A stretch of DNA of 35,654 nucleotides, taken from positions 1-35,654 of the forward strand of contig NZ_JADOEP010000031.1 of assembly GCF_016745275.1 (NCBI RefSeq). Direction: 5' to 3'. Both the position numbers and the translations under genes were made by a program. Positions 16,321 through 25,321 of this stretch are shown here, piece after piece; position 1 is the stretch's first letter, and each line of letters opens with the position of its first letter. Below the pieces are notes generated by a model, which ran no database searches, was not told the DNA's origin, and saw nothing but the letters and a program-made list of their open reading frames with translations. Source of the DNA: Enterococcus sp. BWB1-3. GTDB lineage: Bacteria; Bacillota; Bacilli; Lactobacillales; Enterococcaceae.

Positions 16321-18372
16321 TTAATTTAAATCAAACAGCGTAATTTCTTCTCCTACAGTTGCTTCTGCTTCCTCTGGCTCTTCAGATGTATTTCCTCGTT
16401 CAACAACTACTGGTATTTCTTCATCTTGCTTATCCAATATGCTGCCTTCTTCTTCCAGTGTAAACTGTACATGCTTTTCAATCCATTCTCTACGGGGGGC
16501 CACTTTATCACCCATCAATGTAGAAACACGTCGTTCGGCCTTATCATCTTCATCAATATTTACACGAATTAAGGTTCTAGTCTCAGGATCCATTGTTGTT
16601 TCCCAAAGCTGGTCAGCATTCATTTCACCAAGACCTTTGTAGCGTTGCAGCATATAGCCTTTTCCAACTTTTTTGATTGCGTCTTCCAACTCATCATCTG
16701 TCCAGGCATATTCGATTACTTCTTTTTTTCCAGTACCTTTTGAAACTTTATATAGAGGTGGTAATGCAATATAAACTTTACCGGCTTTAATCAGCTGTTT
16801 CATATAGCGATAGAAAAACGTCAGAAGCAATACCTGAATATGTGCACCATCTGTATCCGCATCAGTCATGATAATTACTTTATCATAGTTGCAGTCTTCA
16901 ACTGAGAATTCTGCGCCAACTCCTGCGCCAATCGTATAAATCATTGTATTAATTTCTTCATTCTTTAAAATATCCTGCATTTTAGCTTTTTCTGTATTTA
17001 AAACTTTACCTCGTAATGGCAGGATTGCCTGAAATTTCCGGTCTCGTCCCTGTTTCGCAGAGCCTCCGGCAGAATCCCCCTCCACCAGATAAAGTTCATT
17101 CCGTTTTGGATTGCGTGACTGAGCAGGCGTTAGTTTTCCGGAAAGAAGAGATTCTTTCTTCTTTTTCTTGCCGTTTCGACTCTCTTCTCTGGCTTTTCTG
17201 GCAGCTTCTCTGGCTTCTCTAGCTTTGATTGCCTTACGAATCAGCATCTGACTTAAATCGTTGTTTTCCTGCAGATAAAAAACCATCTGCTCGCTGATCA
17301 CTGTGTCCACTGCATTACGTGCTGCGGGAGTTCCCAGCTTTTCTTTTGTCTGACCTTCAAACTGAAGCAGATTTTCGGGGACACGTATAGACAGCACTGC
17401 TGCCAAACCTTCTCTAAAATCACTGCCCTCCAGATTTTTATCTTTTTCTTTTAAAAGCCCGACTTTTCTGGCATATTCGTTGTAGGATTTCGTCATTGAT
17501 GTCTTCATCCCGACTTCATGTGTTCCGCCATCTTTAGTTCGCACATTATTAACAAATGAAAGTACATTTTCAGAAAATCCATCATTATATTGATAAGCAA
17601 GCTCAACTTCAATCCCATCTTTTTCGCCGGAAAAATAGACAACCGGTGTCAGCGGATCTTTCTCATCATTTAGATATTCAACAAACTCTTTGATCCCTTC
17701 CTCATAATAGAACGTCTCTTCTCTCACTTCATCTTCTCTTAAATCGGTCAGAATAATCTTAACTCCTTTTAAAAGAAAAGCAGATTCGCGTAAACGTCCG
17801 GCCAAGGTTTCATAAGAAAATTTGATAGTTGAAAAAATACCTGTATCCGGAAGGAAGGTAACTGTCGTTCCATTCTTTTTCTTGGTTTTTCCGACTTTTT
17901 TTAATTTTCCGACTGGTTTTCCGCCATCTTTAAATCGCGCAGCGTATTCAATTCCGTCACGGTTAATTCGAACTTCCAGCCATTCAGATAGTGCATTAAC
18001 AACACTTGCCCCCACTCCGTGGAGTCCTCCGGAGGTCTTGTAGCCTCCTTGTCCAAATTTACCGCCGGCATGAAGTACAGTGAAGATAACCTGAACTGTT
18101 GGTATTCCGGATGCATGCATTCCGACAGGCATTCCCCGTCCTGAATCTTCTACAGTAATACTGCCGTCCTTGTTAAGCGTTACTTTAATTACATCTCCAA
18201 ATCCGGATAGAACTTCATCCACTGCATTGTCAACAATCTCGTAGACTAAGTGATGCAAGCCTCTGCTATCTGTAGAGCCGATGTACATCCCAGGACGTTT
18301 CCGAACTGCTTCAAGCCCTTCCAAAACCTGAATCGATGAATCATTATATTCATTATTTACTTTCTTCACCAA
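16321..18372 (-). CDS. parE: DNA topoisomerase IV subunit B
   Basis: The ATPase subunit of topoisomerase IV. It has 683 residues: a GHKL ATPase domain at 1-230 (EIVDNAVDE, then GGLHGVGASVVNALS), a transducer domain (QTKEKLGTPAAR), and the TOPRIM region with EGDSAGGSAKQGRDR, PLRGKVLN and DTDGAHI. A lysine-rich insert lies near 400-415, and the C-terminus is acidic beyond the usual end. The start is TTG at 18370-18372, 8 bases after AAGGAG; GTG at 18367-18369 is an alternative. It lies 128 bases after a CoA-binding gene and its terminator, so it is probably transcribed separately. The plsY gene diverges nearby, the arrangement found in related bacteria. Confidence 0.97.
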   Translation of the reverse strand: MVKKVNNEYNDSSIQVLEGLEAVRKRPGMYIGSTDSRGLHHLVYEIVDNAVDEVLSGFGDVIKVTLNKDGSITVEDSGRGMPVGMHASGIPTVQVIFTVLHAGGKFGQGGYKTSGGLHGVGASVVNALSEWLEVRINRDGIEYAARFKDGGKPVGKLKKVGKTKKKNGTTVTFLPDTGIFSTIKFSYETLAGRLRESAFLLKGVKIILTDLREDEVREETFYYEEGIKEFVEYLNDEKDPLTPVVYFSGEKDGIEVELAYQYNDGFSENVLSFVNNVRTKDGGTHEVGMKTSMTKSYNEYARKVGLLKEKDKNLEGSDFREGLAAVLSIRVPENLLQFEGQTKEKLGTPAARNAVDTVISEQMVFYLQENNDLSQMLIRKAIKAREAREAARKAREESRNGKKKKKESLLSGKLTPAQSRNPKRNELYLVEGDSAGGSAKQGRDRKFQAILPLRGKVLNTEKAKMQDILKNEEINTMIYTIGAGVGAEFSVEDCNYDKVIIMTDADTDGAHIQVLLLTFFYRYMKQLIKAGKVYIALPPLYKVSKGTGKKEVIEYAWTDDELEDAIKKVGKGYMLQRYKGLGEMNADQLWETTMDPETRTLIRVNIDEDDKAERRVSTLMGDKVAPRREWIEKHVQFTLEEEGSILDKQDEEIPVVVERGNTSEEPEEAEATVGEEITLFDLN

Positions 18373-18444
18373 AGAAAAAACTCCTTATACTTGAATTATC
18401 ACGGCTCTAAAGCCATATCATTACAATAATACTCTAAAAGCTCT

Positions 18445-18478
18445 CAAAAAAAAAGAGCTTTCCGAAATGGGGGCTCTT
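18445..18478 (-). terminator. Terminator of the CoA-binding protein gene
   Basis: On the minus strand AAGAGC and GCTCTT enclose a 14-base loop and are followed by nine to ten T residues (18445-18454). It lies between the gene's stop at 18501 and parE. Confidence 0.75.
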
Positions 18479-18500
18479 TCTTAATAATATACACTAACAA

Positions 18501-18926
18501 TTAAGAAAACATTTTTGACAGTTCGATCTTTATACACCGATTCATGATAATATCATTTCGACCGGCATTTTTCAACAATTCAGCAGCTTCTTCACTTTCG
18601 AGTCCCAATTGTGCCCAAAAGACGCTTGCATCCGTCTGAATAAACTCCTCAGCAACTTCCGGTAAAAATTCGCTTCTTCTGAAAACATCAACGATATCAA
18701 TTTTGCCTGGAACTGACAGTAGATCCTTGTATACTTTCTCTCCCAGAATTTCCTGACCTTCAAGGACGGGATTTACAGGAATTATTTCATAACCATTTTC
18801 CTGCAGCAGTTTTGCAATTTGGTAACTCGTCCGTTCTTCTTTATTGCTTAAACCTACAACCGCAATTCTTTTCGCATCTTTCAAATAAGCAACTATCTGT
18901 TCCTGCTTCGGATTATGAAAAACCAT
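18501..18926 (-). CDS. CoA-binding domain protein (YccU-like)
   Basis: A 141-residue single-domain CoA_binding_2 (Rossmann) protein. The nucleotide-binding start is RIAVVGLSNKEERTSYQIAK, followed by YEIIPVNPVLEGQEILGEKVY, and SVFWAQLGLESEEAAELL forms the later strands. Members bind CoA or related nucleotides; no reaction is established, and they are thought to act in sensing or regulation. It sits upstream of parE with a terminator between. Upstream lies a long gap facing plsY. Confidence 0.88.
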   Translation of the reverse strand: MVFHNPKQEQIVAYLKDAKRIAVVGLSNKEERTSYQIAKLLQENGYEIIPVNPVLEGQEILGEKVYKDLLSVPGKIDIVDVFRRSEFLPEVAEEFIQTDASVFWAQLGLESEEAAELLKNAGRNDIIMNRCIKIELSKMFS

Positions 18927-19203
18927 GTTTGATCAACCTTCTCTTGTTTTATTTTTTTATGTATACACATTTATTAATTCAACATATATAACATAGCATT
19001 TTTTCAGCAAATTTGGAATATTTTGGGCTTCAAAAAGATGAAATACCTACTATCGGCAGCAGTTTTGCAGTTTTTGGTATTGTCTTTCTCTTTTATTTAG
19101 TCAAAAACCTGATTTTACCTACCTGTTGTTTCCTGATCGTTTTTATAAAATTACTTGAATCACTCGACTTTTACTAATCGAATTCGTTTAAATAAATTCA
19201 GGA
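18927..19203. other. Intergenic gap between CoA-binding gene and plsY
   Basis: About 280 bases, AT-rich, between divergent genes. I see no inverted repeat or known RNA. One plus-strand frame, TTG 19013 to TAA 19177 (54 codons, very hydrophobic), is open but has no ribosome binding site. It is treated as chance or the remnant of a small membrane gene. Confidence 0.5.
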
Positions 19204-19232
19204 TTGTTCCTGAAATTCTTTCATGATAAAAT
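19204..19232 (+). promoter_or_regulatory. plsY promoter
   Basis: TTGTTC (19204-19209) and TAAAAT (19227-19232) are separated by exactly 17 bases. They lie 35 bases before the plsY ATG at 19267, which shows that the longer reading frame from 19204 is promoter, not coding. Confidence 0.65.
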
Positions 19233-19266
19233 GAACCTTAGTTTGAGTAAAGAAAGGGGCAAAGGT

Positions 19267-19899
19267 ATGAAACTGGTATTATTACTGTTCATCGCCTATC
19301 TATTAGGGTCCATTCCATCAGGAGTCTGGATCGGAAAAATCTTTTTTAAAAAAGATATTCGTAATTTTGGAAGTGGAAATATGGGAACCACGAATACTTT
19401 TCGTGTATTGGGAAAAGTTGCAGGAACCGTGGTGCTCTTAATGGATATTTTAAAAGGAACCTTGGCAACAAGTCTTCCAATTATTTTTTCACTGTCAGTG
19501 AATCCGCTGATCTTTGGTGTTGCAGCAGTACTTGGACACACATTTCCGATATTTGCCAAGTTTAAAGGTGGAAAAGCTGTCGCTACTAGCGCAGGGATGA
19601 TTTTGGCTTATAATCCGCTCTTTTTTATTTATTCAGCAGCTATTTTTGTTGTCTTGCTGTTTACTTGCAGTATGGTTAGTCTTACAAGTATGATCAGTGC
19701 AGTTTTAATTACACTTTCGACTATTTTCCTGCCATATGTCTGCCCGGCTATACTGCCCCATTTCGACTGGCTTCTGACAATAATTGCTGCTAGCTTGACA
19801 ATTTTTATTTTTATTCGTCATAAAGCGAATATCAGCCGAATAAAAAATGGAACTGAAAGCAAAGTACCATTTGGTTTAAATAAGGAAAAAGAACAGTGA
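19267..19899 (+). CDS. plsY: Glycerol-3-phosphate acyltransferase PlsY
   Basis: Membrane enzyme that transfers the acyl group from acyl-phosphate to glycerol-3-phosphate, the first step of phospholipid synthesis in Gram-positive bacteria. It has 210 residues and about five transmembrane helices. The three conserved loops are visible: [12 protein letters not shown] (about 36-47), [18 protein letters not shown] (about 90-107, with the catalytic His and Lys-Gly-Gly) and [13 protein letters not shown] near the end. The ATG at 19267 is preceded by AAAGGGG, and the family's usual N-terminus fits. It is single, divergent from parE, and ends in a strong terminator that overlaps its stop codon. Confidence 0.96.
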   Translation: MKLVLLLFIAYLLGSIPSGVWIGKIFFKKDIRNFGSGNMGTTNTFRVLGKVAGTVVLLMDILKGTLATSLPIIFSLSVNPLIFGVAAVLGHTFPIFAKFKGGKAVATSAGMILAYNPLFFIYSAAIFVVLLFTCSMVSLTSMISAVLITLSTIFLPYVCPAILPHFDWLLTIIAASLTIFIFIRHKANISRIKNGTESKVPFGLNKEKEQ

Positions 19900-19963
19900 G
19901 ATACTGCTGTTCTCCGGAAGCAGACAATACATCTGTCATCCTTGGAGAGCAGCGTACTCACTG
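19894..19963. terminator. Bidirectional terminator between plsY and the epimerase gene
   Basis: Long arms, CAGTGAG...GTTCTCC (19894-19915) and GGAGAGC...CTCACTG (19944-19963), pair with a couple of mismatches and are followed on the plus strand by TTTTTGTC. The left arm covers the plsY stop codon, and the convergent gene stops at 19970. Confidence 0.75.
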
Positions 19964-19969
19964 TTTTTG

Positions 19970-20845
19970 TCATTTTACAGAAATGACGTAATTCGTTTTG
20001 AATTCTTCTGCAGGTTTCAACTGATTTACAGCAAATTTATCTTCCAGCTGTCCATCACTGTTCACCGTATCAGCGATTCCCCACCAAGGTTCAATACAGA
20101 CAAACGGAGCTTCTTTCTCATAGGGAGACCAGATACCAACGAACGGAATATCCTCGTATTTCAACGTAACACTGTGTTCACTTCCATCACTTTTAATTGT
20201 AACAGCCGTTTTTCCCGGAGTTTCATAGATCAGCGCATCATCAACAAAAAGCTCCCGGTTCAAGTCTAAATCAGCGACTGTCTGACCTAATGTTTTATGT
20301 TCTAAATCAGCAAACGGTCCTGACAAAGGAATTTGAATACGATTCATTTTAGGTGCCAATGATAAATAGTAATCATTAAAAGTCAGATGCTTTTCCAATG
20401 GAATGTTAAATGCAGGATGTCCGCCAATCGAAAATAACATCTCTTCTTTTCCAGTATTGATTACTTGATAGCTGACAACCAGTTCTGTTCCCTCTATTGC
20501 ATAGGACAGTACCAGTTCAAAATCAAAGGGATACACTTTCTTTGTTTCTTTCGTACTTTTCAATGAAAGTGAAACTGAGCCTTCTCCTTTTTCAATCACA
20601 TCAAAAACCTGATCACGAGCAAAACCATGCTGTCCCATGGAATAAGACTTATTTTTGTAGCTGTACTGATCGTTTTTCAGTCGCCCGACAAAAGGGAACA
20701 GTACAGGCGCATGTCTGCCCCAAAATGCAGGATTCCCCTGCCAAATATATTCAATTCCTGAATCTCTATCCTTCAGACTAACTAGCTCTGCCCCTTCTTC
20801 GGCAATTACTGCAGTAAGCTTCTCATTTTCGATAATAACGGTCAT
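19970..20845 (-). CDS. Aldose 1-epimerase family protein (LacX-like)
   Basis: A 291-residue beta-sandwich protein of the aldose epimerase (GalM) superfamily, closer to the LacX branch. Candidate catalytic residues are the His in GQHGFARDQ (about 72-80), the His in SIGGHPAFN (about 140-148) and the Glu in VCIEPWWG near 250. Such enzymes interconvert anomers of hexoses or hexose-phosphates; the exact sugar is unclear. It starts 9 bases after the codY stop, so it is the last gene of the xerC-hslV-hslU-codY transcript. That placement is probably a matter of position rather than pathway. Confidence 0.88.
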   Translation of the reverse strand: MTVIIENEKLTAVIAEEGAELVSLKDRDSGIEYIWQGNPAFWGRHAPVLFPFVGRLKNDQYSYKNKSYSMGQHGFARDQVFDVIEKGEGSVSLSLKSTKETKKVYPFDFELVLSYAIEGTELVVSYQVINTGKEEMLFSIGGHPAFNIPLEKHLTFNDYYLSLAPKMNRIQIPLSGPFADLEHKTLGQTVADLDLNRELFVDDALIYETPGKTAVTIKSDGSEHSVTLKYEDIPFVGIWSPYEKEAPFVCIEPWWGIADTVNSDGQLEDKFAVNQLKPAEEFKTNYVISVK

Positions 20846-20854
20846 TATTTGTCC

Positions 20855-21646
20855 CTACTTCCGTTTTTTGTCTAATTCTTTACTAAACTGTTTGTTTAAA
20901 ATCTTGAGGTATGTTCCTTTCATTCCCAAAGAACGTGATTCAATAATACCAGCAGATTCCAATTTTCTCAAAGCATTTACAATAACTGAACGAGTAATAC
21001 CGATTTCATCTGCAACACTGGAAGCAGTTAAGCGTCCTTCTTCCCCATCCAATGCCTGAAAAATAGCTTGAACTGCTTTTAATTCACTGTAGGAAAGGGT
21101 GTTTATTGCCATTTGAACGGCTGTTGCACTTCGTACTTCTGCCTCAATATTTCGTGACTGCTGATAAAGAATCTGCATACCGACAACAGTTGCACTGTAT
21201 TCTGCCAGCACCAAATCGTCATCAGCGAATGATTCTTCCACTCTTGCAAGGATCATTGTTCCCAGTCGTTCTCCTGCTCCGAACACAGGAACAACTGTTG
21301 TCCAGCCTTGAGGGTATTTATCCCGTAATTCAACAGGGAAAGCAGTCAGATCACTGTCTATTTGAATATTCGCTTCTGTTTTCTGCAGGATAGCTACTGC
21401 ATCTGTATAACTTTGAGGAAATTTCTTCTCTTCAAACATATGCTTTACTCTCGCATTATTCACATCAAGCTTTTCTGTATAGCCTAACAATTCCCCACTG
21501 CTGCTGATAATATAAACATTACTTATTAAAACATCCCCCAAGCTGATAGCCATTTTATCATAGGGCAAATCGGTTTCCGAATCAAAGGTATTTTTTTGTT
21601 GCAGCAAACGGTTAATCTGGCGTGTTCTATCCAATAATGTATCCAT
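20855..21646 (-). CDS. codY: GTP-sensing transcriptional regulator CodY
   Basis: Global repressor of nitrogen, amino acid and virulence genes, responding to branched-chain amino acids and GTP. It has 263 residues: a GAF ligand domain at 1-155, the GTP-related stretch GAGERLGT at 123-130, a linker helix, and a winged helix-turn-helix at about 208-234 (SVADEIGITRSVIVNALRKL). The N-terminus LLDRTRQINRLLQ is diagnostic. It follows hslU by 25 bases and ends the codVWXY-type cluster known from Bacillus. No CodY box was confirmed by eye in the window. Confidence 0.98.
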   Translation of the reverse strand: MDTLLDRTRQINRLLQQKNTFDSETDLPYDKMAISLGDVLISNVYIISSSGELLGYTEKLDVNNARVKHMFEEKKFPQSYTDAVAILQKTEANIQIDSDLTAFPVELRDKYPQGWTTVVPVFGAGERLGTMILARVEESFADDDLVLAEYSATVVGMQILYQQSRNIEAEVRSATAVQMAINTLSYSELKAVQAIFQALDGEEGRLTASSVADEIGITRSVIVNALRKLESAGIIESRSLGMKGTYLKILNKQFSKELDKKRK

Positions 21647-21671
21647 TTTCCTACCCCATTTCCTTTTTTAT

Positions 21672-23072
21672 TTATAAAATATAACGACTTAAATCTTCAT
21701 TTTTAGCTATATCTTCCAGCTTATCATTCACATAACTTTCTGTAATGGCGATTTCACCCATCTGCATATCAGGAGCCTCAAAGAGCAGATCTTCCAGCAA
21801 ACGTTCTAAAATTGTATGAAGTCTTCTGGCACCAATGTTATCTGTTTCACGATTCACGTTAAAAGCGATATGAGCAATGCGTTCAACCGCCTCTTGTGTA
21901 AACGTCACTTTAACATTTTCTGTACCAATCAATGCCATATATTGTTTAATCAGCGCATTGTTGGGTTCAGTCAGAATACGAATAAAATCTTCAGAGGTTA
22001 AATCCTCCAGCTCCACTCGAATCGGGAACCGCCCTTGAAGTTCAGGAATCAAATCACTTGGTTTTGACAAATGAAAGGCCCCTGAAGCGATAAAGAGAAT
22101 ATGATCTGTTTGTATGACGCCATATTTTGTATTAACCTGCGATCCCTCCACAATTGGTAAAATATCTCTTTGAACACCTTCACGGGAGACTTCTCCGGAA
22201 TTTTGCTGATTTTTCGTAGTAATCTTGTCAAACTCATCAATAAAGATAATTCCGCTTGATTCAGCAAGCTTAATTGCTGCACTGTGAATATCTGCATCAT
22301 TGACAATTTTTGCTGATTCTTCTTTTATCAGCAGCTCCTGCGCTTCCTTTACTGTGACGGTCCGCTCAACTTTTTTTCTTGGAGATAAAGCACCTAATGT
22401 CTCATTCAAATCTATCCCCATTTGTTCCATTCCAGCATTCATCATCGGCATAGTTTTCTTTGGTTCATTCATTTCAATGGTTACTTCGCGTTTATCCAAC
22501 AGCCCTTTTTCCAACTGCTCCAAAATAGTTTTACGATTTATCTTGATTTCTTCTGTTACTTCCTCCTGAGGCTCTTCTTGCTGCTGAGGTGCACTGAACA
22601 TTTTCATCATCTGATCGAACTGATTGCCTGATTGTTTTTGTTCCTTTTTAATTCCCGGCACAAGAACTTTTACCAGACGCGCGTTTGCCCGTTTCAATGC
22701 CTGTGAATAAACATTACTGTATTGTTGTTTTTCGACAATTTTTATTGCATTTTCCACCAAATCTCTAACCATGGATTCTACATCACGACCCACATAACCG
22801 ACTTCGGTAAATTTTGTTGCCTCCACCTTAATAAATGGCGCATTAACAATTGTTGCCAGACGGCGAGCGATTTCTGTCTTCCCCACACCCGTTGGACCAA
22901 TCATTAAAAGATTTTTTGGTGTCACATCCTGCTGCATTTTTTCATCCAGCTGCAACCGACGATATCGGTTTCTTAATGCAACCGCTACCGATTTTTTCGC
23001 TTTATTCTGACCAATAATATATTCATCAAGTTCTTTAACAATTTCTCTTGGCGTTTTATTTAATTCAGTCAT
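21672..23072 (-). CDS. hslU: HslUV protease ATPase subunit HslU (ClpY)
   Basis: AAA+ unfoldase that feeds substrates to HslV. It has 466 residues: Walker A GPTGVGKT at 59-66, the pore loop GYVGRD at 92-97, an intermediate domain at about 110-245 that includes a glutamine/glutamate stretch, Walker B GIIFIDEFDK at 274-283, and a C-terminal sensor domain with GARRLHTILE. The C-terminus ends in the hydrophobic RYIL, which docks into HslV. It starts 15 bases after hslV, so the two are translated together. Confidence 0.98.
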   Translation of the reverse strand: MTELNKTPREIVKELDEYIIGQNKAKKSVAVALRNRYRRLQLDEKMQQDVTPKNLLMIGPTGVGKTEIARRLATIVNAPFIKVEATKFTEVGYVGRDVESMVRDLVENAIKIVEKQQYSNVYSQALKRANARLVKVLVPGIKKEQKQSGNQFDQMMKMFSAPQQQEEPQEEVTEEIKINRKTILEQLEKGLLDKREVTIEMNEPKKTMPMMNAGMEQMGIDLNETLGALSPRKKVERTVTVKEAQELLIKEESAKIVNDADIHSAAIKLAESSGIIFIDEFDKITTKNQQNSGEVSREGVQRDILPIVEGSQVNTKYGVIQTDHILFIASGAFHLSKPSDLIPELQGRFPIRVELEDLTSEDFIRILTEPNNALIKQYMALIGTENVKVTFTQEAVERIAHIAFNVNRETDNIGARRLHTILERLLEDLLFEAPDMQMGEIAITESYVNDKLEDIAKNEDLSRYIL

Positions 23073-23087
23073 TCGTTATCCCTCATT

Positions 23088-23636
23088 TTATATTTCTTCT
23101 ACAATGATATTATGGTTCGTAAATACACAAATGTCTGCTGCAATATTCAAGGCATTTTCAGCAATTTCTTTTGCGGTCATTTTATCGTTCCCATAGGTTT
23201 TCATCGCCCGAGCAGCGGATAAAGCAAAATTTCCGCCGGAGCCAATTGCCAGTATTCCGTCATCAGGTGTAATAACTTCCCCTGTTCCGGATACAAGGAG
23301 CATTTCCTTTTTATTCATGACAATCAGCATAGCTTCCAGCTTCTGCATGGATTGCTGTGTTCGCCATTCCTGAGCCAGCTCTACTGCAGCACGAGTCAGA
23401 TTGCCGTTATATTCATTTAATTTTCCTTCAAATTTTTCTTCAAGAGTAAATGCGTCCGCAACGCTTCCGGCAAACCCCACAATGACTTCATCATTATAGA
23501 TTCGTCTTACTTTCTTTGCGCTGCCTTTCATAACTACGGACTCTCCCATGGTTACCTGACCATCTCCGGCCATGGCAAATTTTCCATCTTTTTCTACTGC
23601 ACAGATTGTTGTTGAATGAAACTGTGATTCTACCAT
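23088..23636 (-). CDS. hslV: HslUV protease proteolytic subunit HslV (ClpQ)
   Basis: Threonine-type protease of the two-ring HslUV machine. It has 182 residues. The mature protein should start at T9 (TTICAV), so the first eight residues MVESQFHS form a removable propeptide, as in staphylococcal HslV. Conserved [14 protein letters not shown] and [13 protein letters not shown] follow. The ribosome binding site AAGGAGG precedes the ATG. It lies 24 bases after xerC and 15 before hslU. Confidence 0.97.
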   Translation of the reverse strand: MVESQFHSTTICAVEKDGKFAMAGDGQVTMGESVVMKGSAKKVRRIYNDEVIVGFAGSVADAFTLEEKFEGKLNEYNGNLTRAAVELAQEWRTQQSMQKLEAMLIVMNKKEMLLVSGTGEVITPDDGILAIGSGGNFALSAARAMKTYGNDKMTAKEIAENALNIAADICVFTNHNIIVEEI

Positions 23637-23660
23637 TCTATTTCCTCCTTAACCGACATC

Positions 23661-24560
23661 CTAAGCACGAGGATGAAAGTTTCGATAATTCTTTTGCAGG
23701 CTTTCCCGTGTAACATGAGCATATATTTGTGTGGTAGACAGGTTCGCATGTCCAAGCAATTCTTGGACGGTCCGCATATCTGCACCGTTGTTCAATAGAT
23801 GAGTGGCAAATGTATGCCGCAGCATATGCGGATGAATATCTGTATTCAAGCTGCTTTTTTTCATCAGCTGATTCAGGACATACTCAATCCCTGTTGGCGT
23901 AATCGGATCACCATGGTGATTGACAAATACAAAGTCATGTTCTTTCCCGTATTTTTCCATCAAGGGTTTCCGTCCATTTTCCAGATAGTTTGTCAGAGTG
24001 TCAGCAGCAAACGATCCAAACGGTACATAACGGTCTTTATTACCCTTCCCTGTAATAAACAGAGTACTCATCGGGAAATCTATTCTTTGCAAAGTCAGTG
24101 AAGCACATTCGCTTAAACGAATTCCAGTACCATATAAAACCTCAAGCAAGCTCTGGTTCCTTAATTCAAGCGGTTTATCTCCCTGCGCACTGTCGAACAG
24201 AGCCGTCATTTCTTTCTCATAAAAAAAACGAGGCAGACGCTGCTGCTTCCTTCTTAAATGGACATAGGAAAACGGGTTTTCAGTCAGTTGTTCATTTTTT
24301 AACAAAAATTGGTAAAAAGAACGCAGACTAGCTACTTTTCGACCTACAGAATTTCTGCTGTACTGCTCATCATAGAGTTTCCCAAGATAAACGCGAACAT
24401 CCAGATGATCAACAGAAAAGTAATTTTCATTCCCTGTTTCTTTCAAAAAGTGCATGAAGTGGTTCAAATCACTCTCATAAGCAATCTTCGTTTTTTCGGA
24501 ATATCCTTTCTCAACAATCAAATAGTTTAAAAAAAGTTCCGGCCAGTTTTTCTCTGTCAT
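23661..24560 (-). CDS. xerC: Tyrosine recombinase XerC
   Basis: Site-specific recombinase resolving chromosome dimers at dif with XerD. It has 299 residues: an N-terminal SAM-like core-binding domain at 1-95 and a catalytic domain with R148 (GTGIRLSECA), K172 (TGKGNKDRY), H245 and R248 (HMLRHTFATH), H271 (LGHANLSTTQ) and the nucleophile Y280. It is the first gene of the codVWXY-type operon, with a GGAGGGGG ribosome binding site. The region upstream (to 25262) holds its promoter. Confidence 0.97.
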   Translation of the reverse strand: MTEKNWPELFLNYLIVEKGYSEKTKIAYESDLNHFMHFLKETGNENYFSVDHLDVRVYLGKLYDEQYSRNSVGRKVASLRSFYQFLLKNEQLTENPFSYVHLRRKQQRLPRFFYEKEMTALFDSAQGDKPLELRNQSLLEVLYGTGIRLSECASLTLQRIDFPMSTLFITGKGNKDRYVPFGSFAADTLTNYLENGRKPLMEKYGKEHDFVFVNHHGDPITPTGIEYVLNQLMKKSSLNTDIHPHMLRHTFATHLLNNGADMRTVQELLGHANLSTTQIYAHVTRESLQKNYRNFHPRA

Positions 24561-25262
24561 GAAACCCCCTCCAATAATTACACTGTTACTTTAGCATAAC
24601 GAATTTTAAAAGACAAATAAATTGTCAGAATTTAATCAATATTTCTAAATTTTTTCACAATTCTAATCCTTTCCTTAATAACAGTTGATTTTCTATAAAA
24701 TATAAGTATATAAAAAACTGCTCCTTATTCATAAGAAACAGGCTGAGTATATGTCTTTGAGAGGTACCTCAGCTTTAAACAGATTTGATTTTTTTCAGAA
24801 TGACTCTTTTCAAATTACTGCTCTAATTTTAAAAGCGGTTCCAATTCTTTCTGCTAATACTCATTAAACAAATATTTATTCCATGAATGTTCTTCCTAAA
24901 TCCAGTAGAACGTTCCAATATCTCCCCTGGAAACCCAAATAATATCAGTTTCTTCCGCCCAGCAAAGAACGAAGGGATTCCTTTTGCGGAATATTCTTCG
25001 GACCCATAACCGGTTCCTTCTTCCCCTTCGGCAAGCAATGAAAGTATAGCTGGAAATGTCATGCGCATCATCTACAGGACTTATCTTAAAAGATCCATTT
25101 CAGAGGAGAAGTATTTTCTTAAATTACTCCGGATTATCTTTGCTTTGCACTGGAGAAAAGACATAAAAAACCAGACAAGCAAACCCTATTCATACTGACG
25201 TTCCGATATAAAAAATAAATACTCGGATTTAACTTCTCAATTTCCAGCTGCAATGAAAAAAC
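24561..25262. other. Gene-poor gap between trmFO and xerC
   Basis: About 700 bases without a convincing gene. The minus-strand frame 24829-25071 (80 codons, starting at two ATGs) has no ribosome binding site. A second minus-strand frame over the same stretch reads like protein but is broken by stops, so a decayed gene is possible. A short palindrome, GAGGTACCTC, lies near 24760. No T-box, riboswitch or RNA gene could be recognised. Confidence 0.5.
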
Positions 25263-25298
25263 ACCAAAAAGCAAACTTTAAATAATTTGCTTTTTGGT
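25263..25298 (-). terminator. Terminator of trmFO
   Basis: Perfect 13-base arms ACCAAAAAGCAAA (25263-25275) and TTTGCTTTTTGGT (25286-25298) with a 10-base loop. On the minus strand the stem is followed by GTTTTTTC. It lies 24 bases after the trmFO stop. Confidence 0.85.
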
Positions 25299-25321
25299 AA
25301 TAGAAGAAAGTTCCATTAGTT

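Noticed and set aside
19013-19177. Hydrophobic 54-codon plus-strand frame before plsY
   Set aside because: It has only a TTG start with no ribosome binding site, and AT-rich sequence easily gives hydrophobic frames.
24721-24790. Possible T-box or riboswitch around GAGGTACCTC
   Set aside because: The T-box consensus (GGGTGGNACCGCG) is absent and no antiterminator structure could be drawn.
24829-25071. 80-codon minus-strand reading frame
   Set aside because: No ribosome binding site, no recognisable motif, and a competing broken frame over the same bases.
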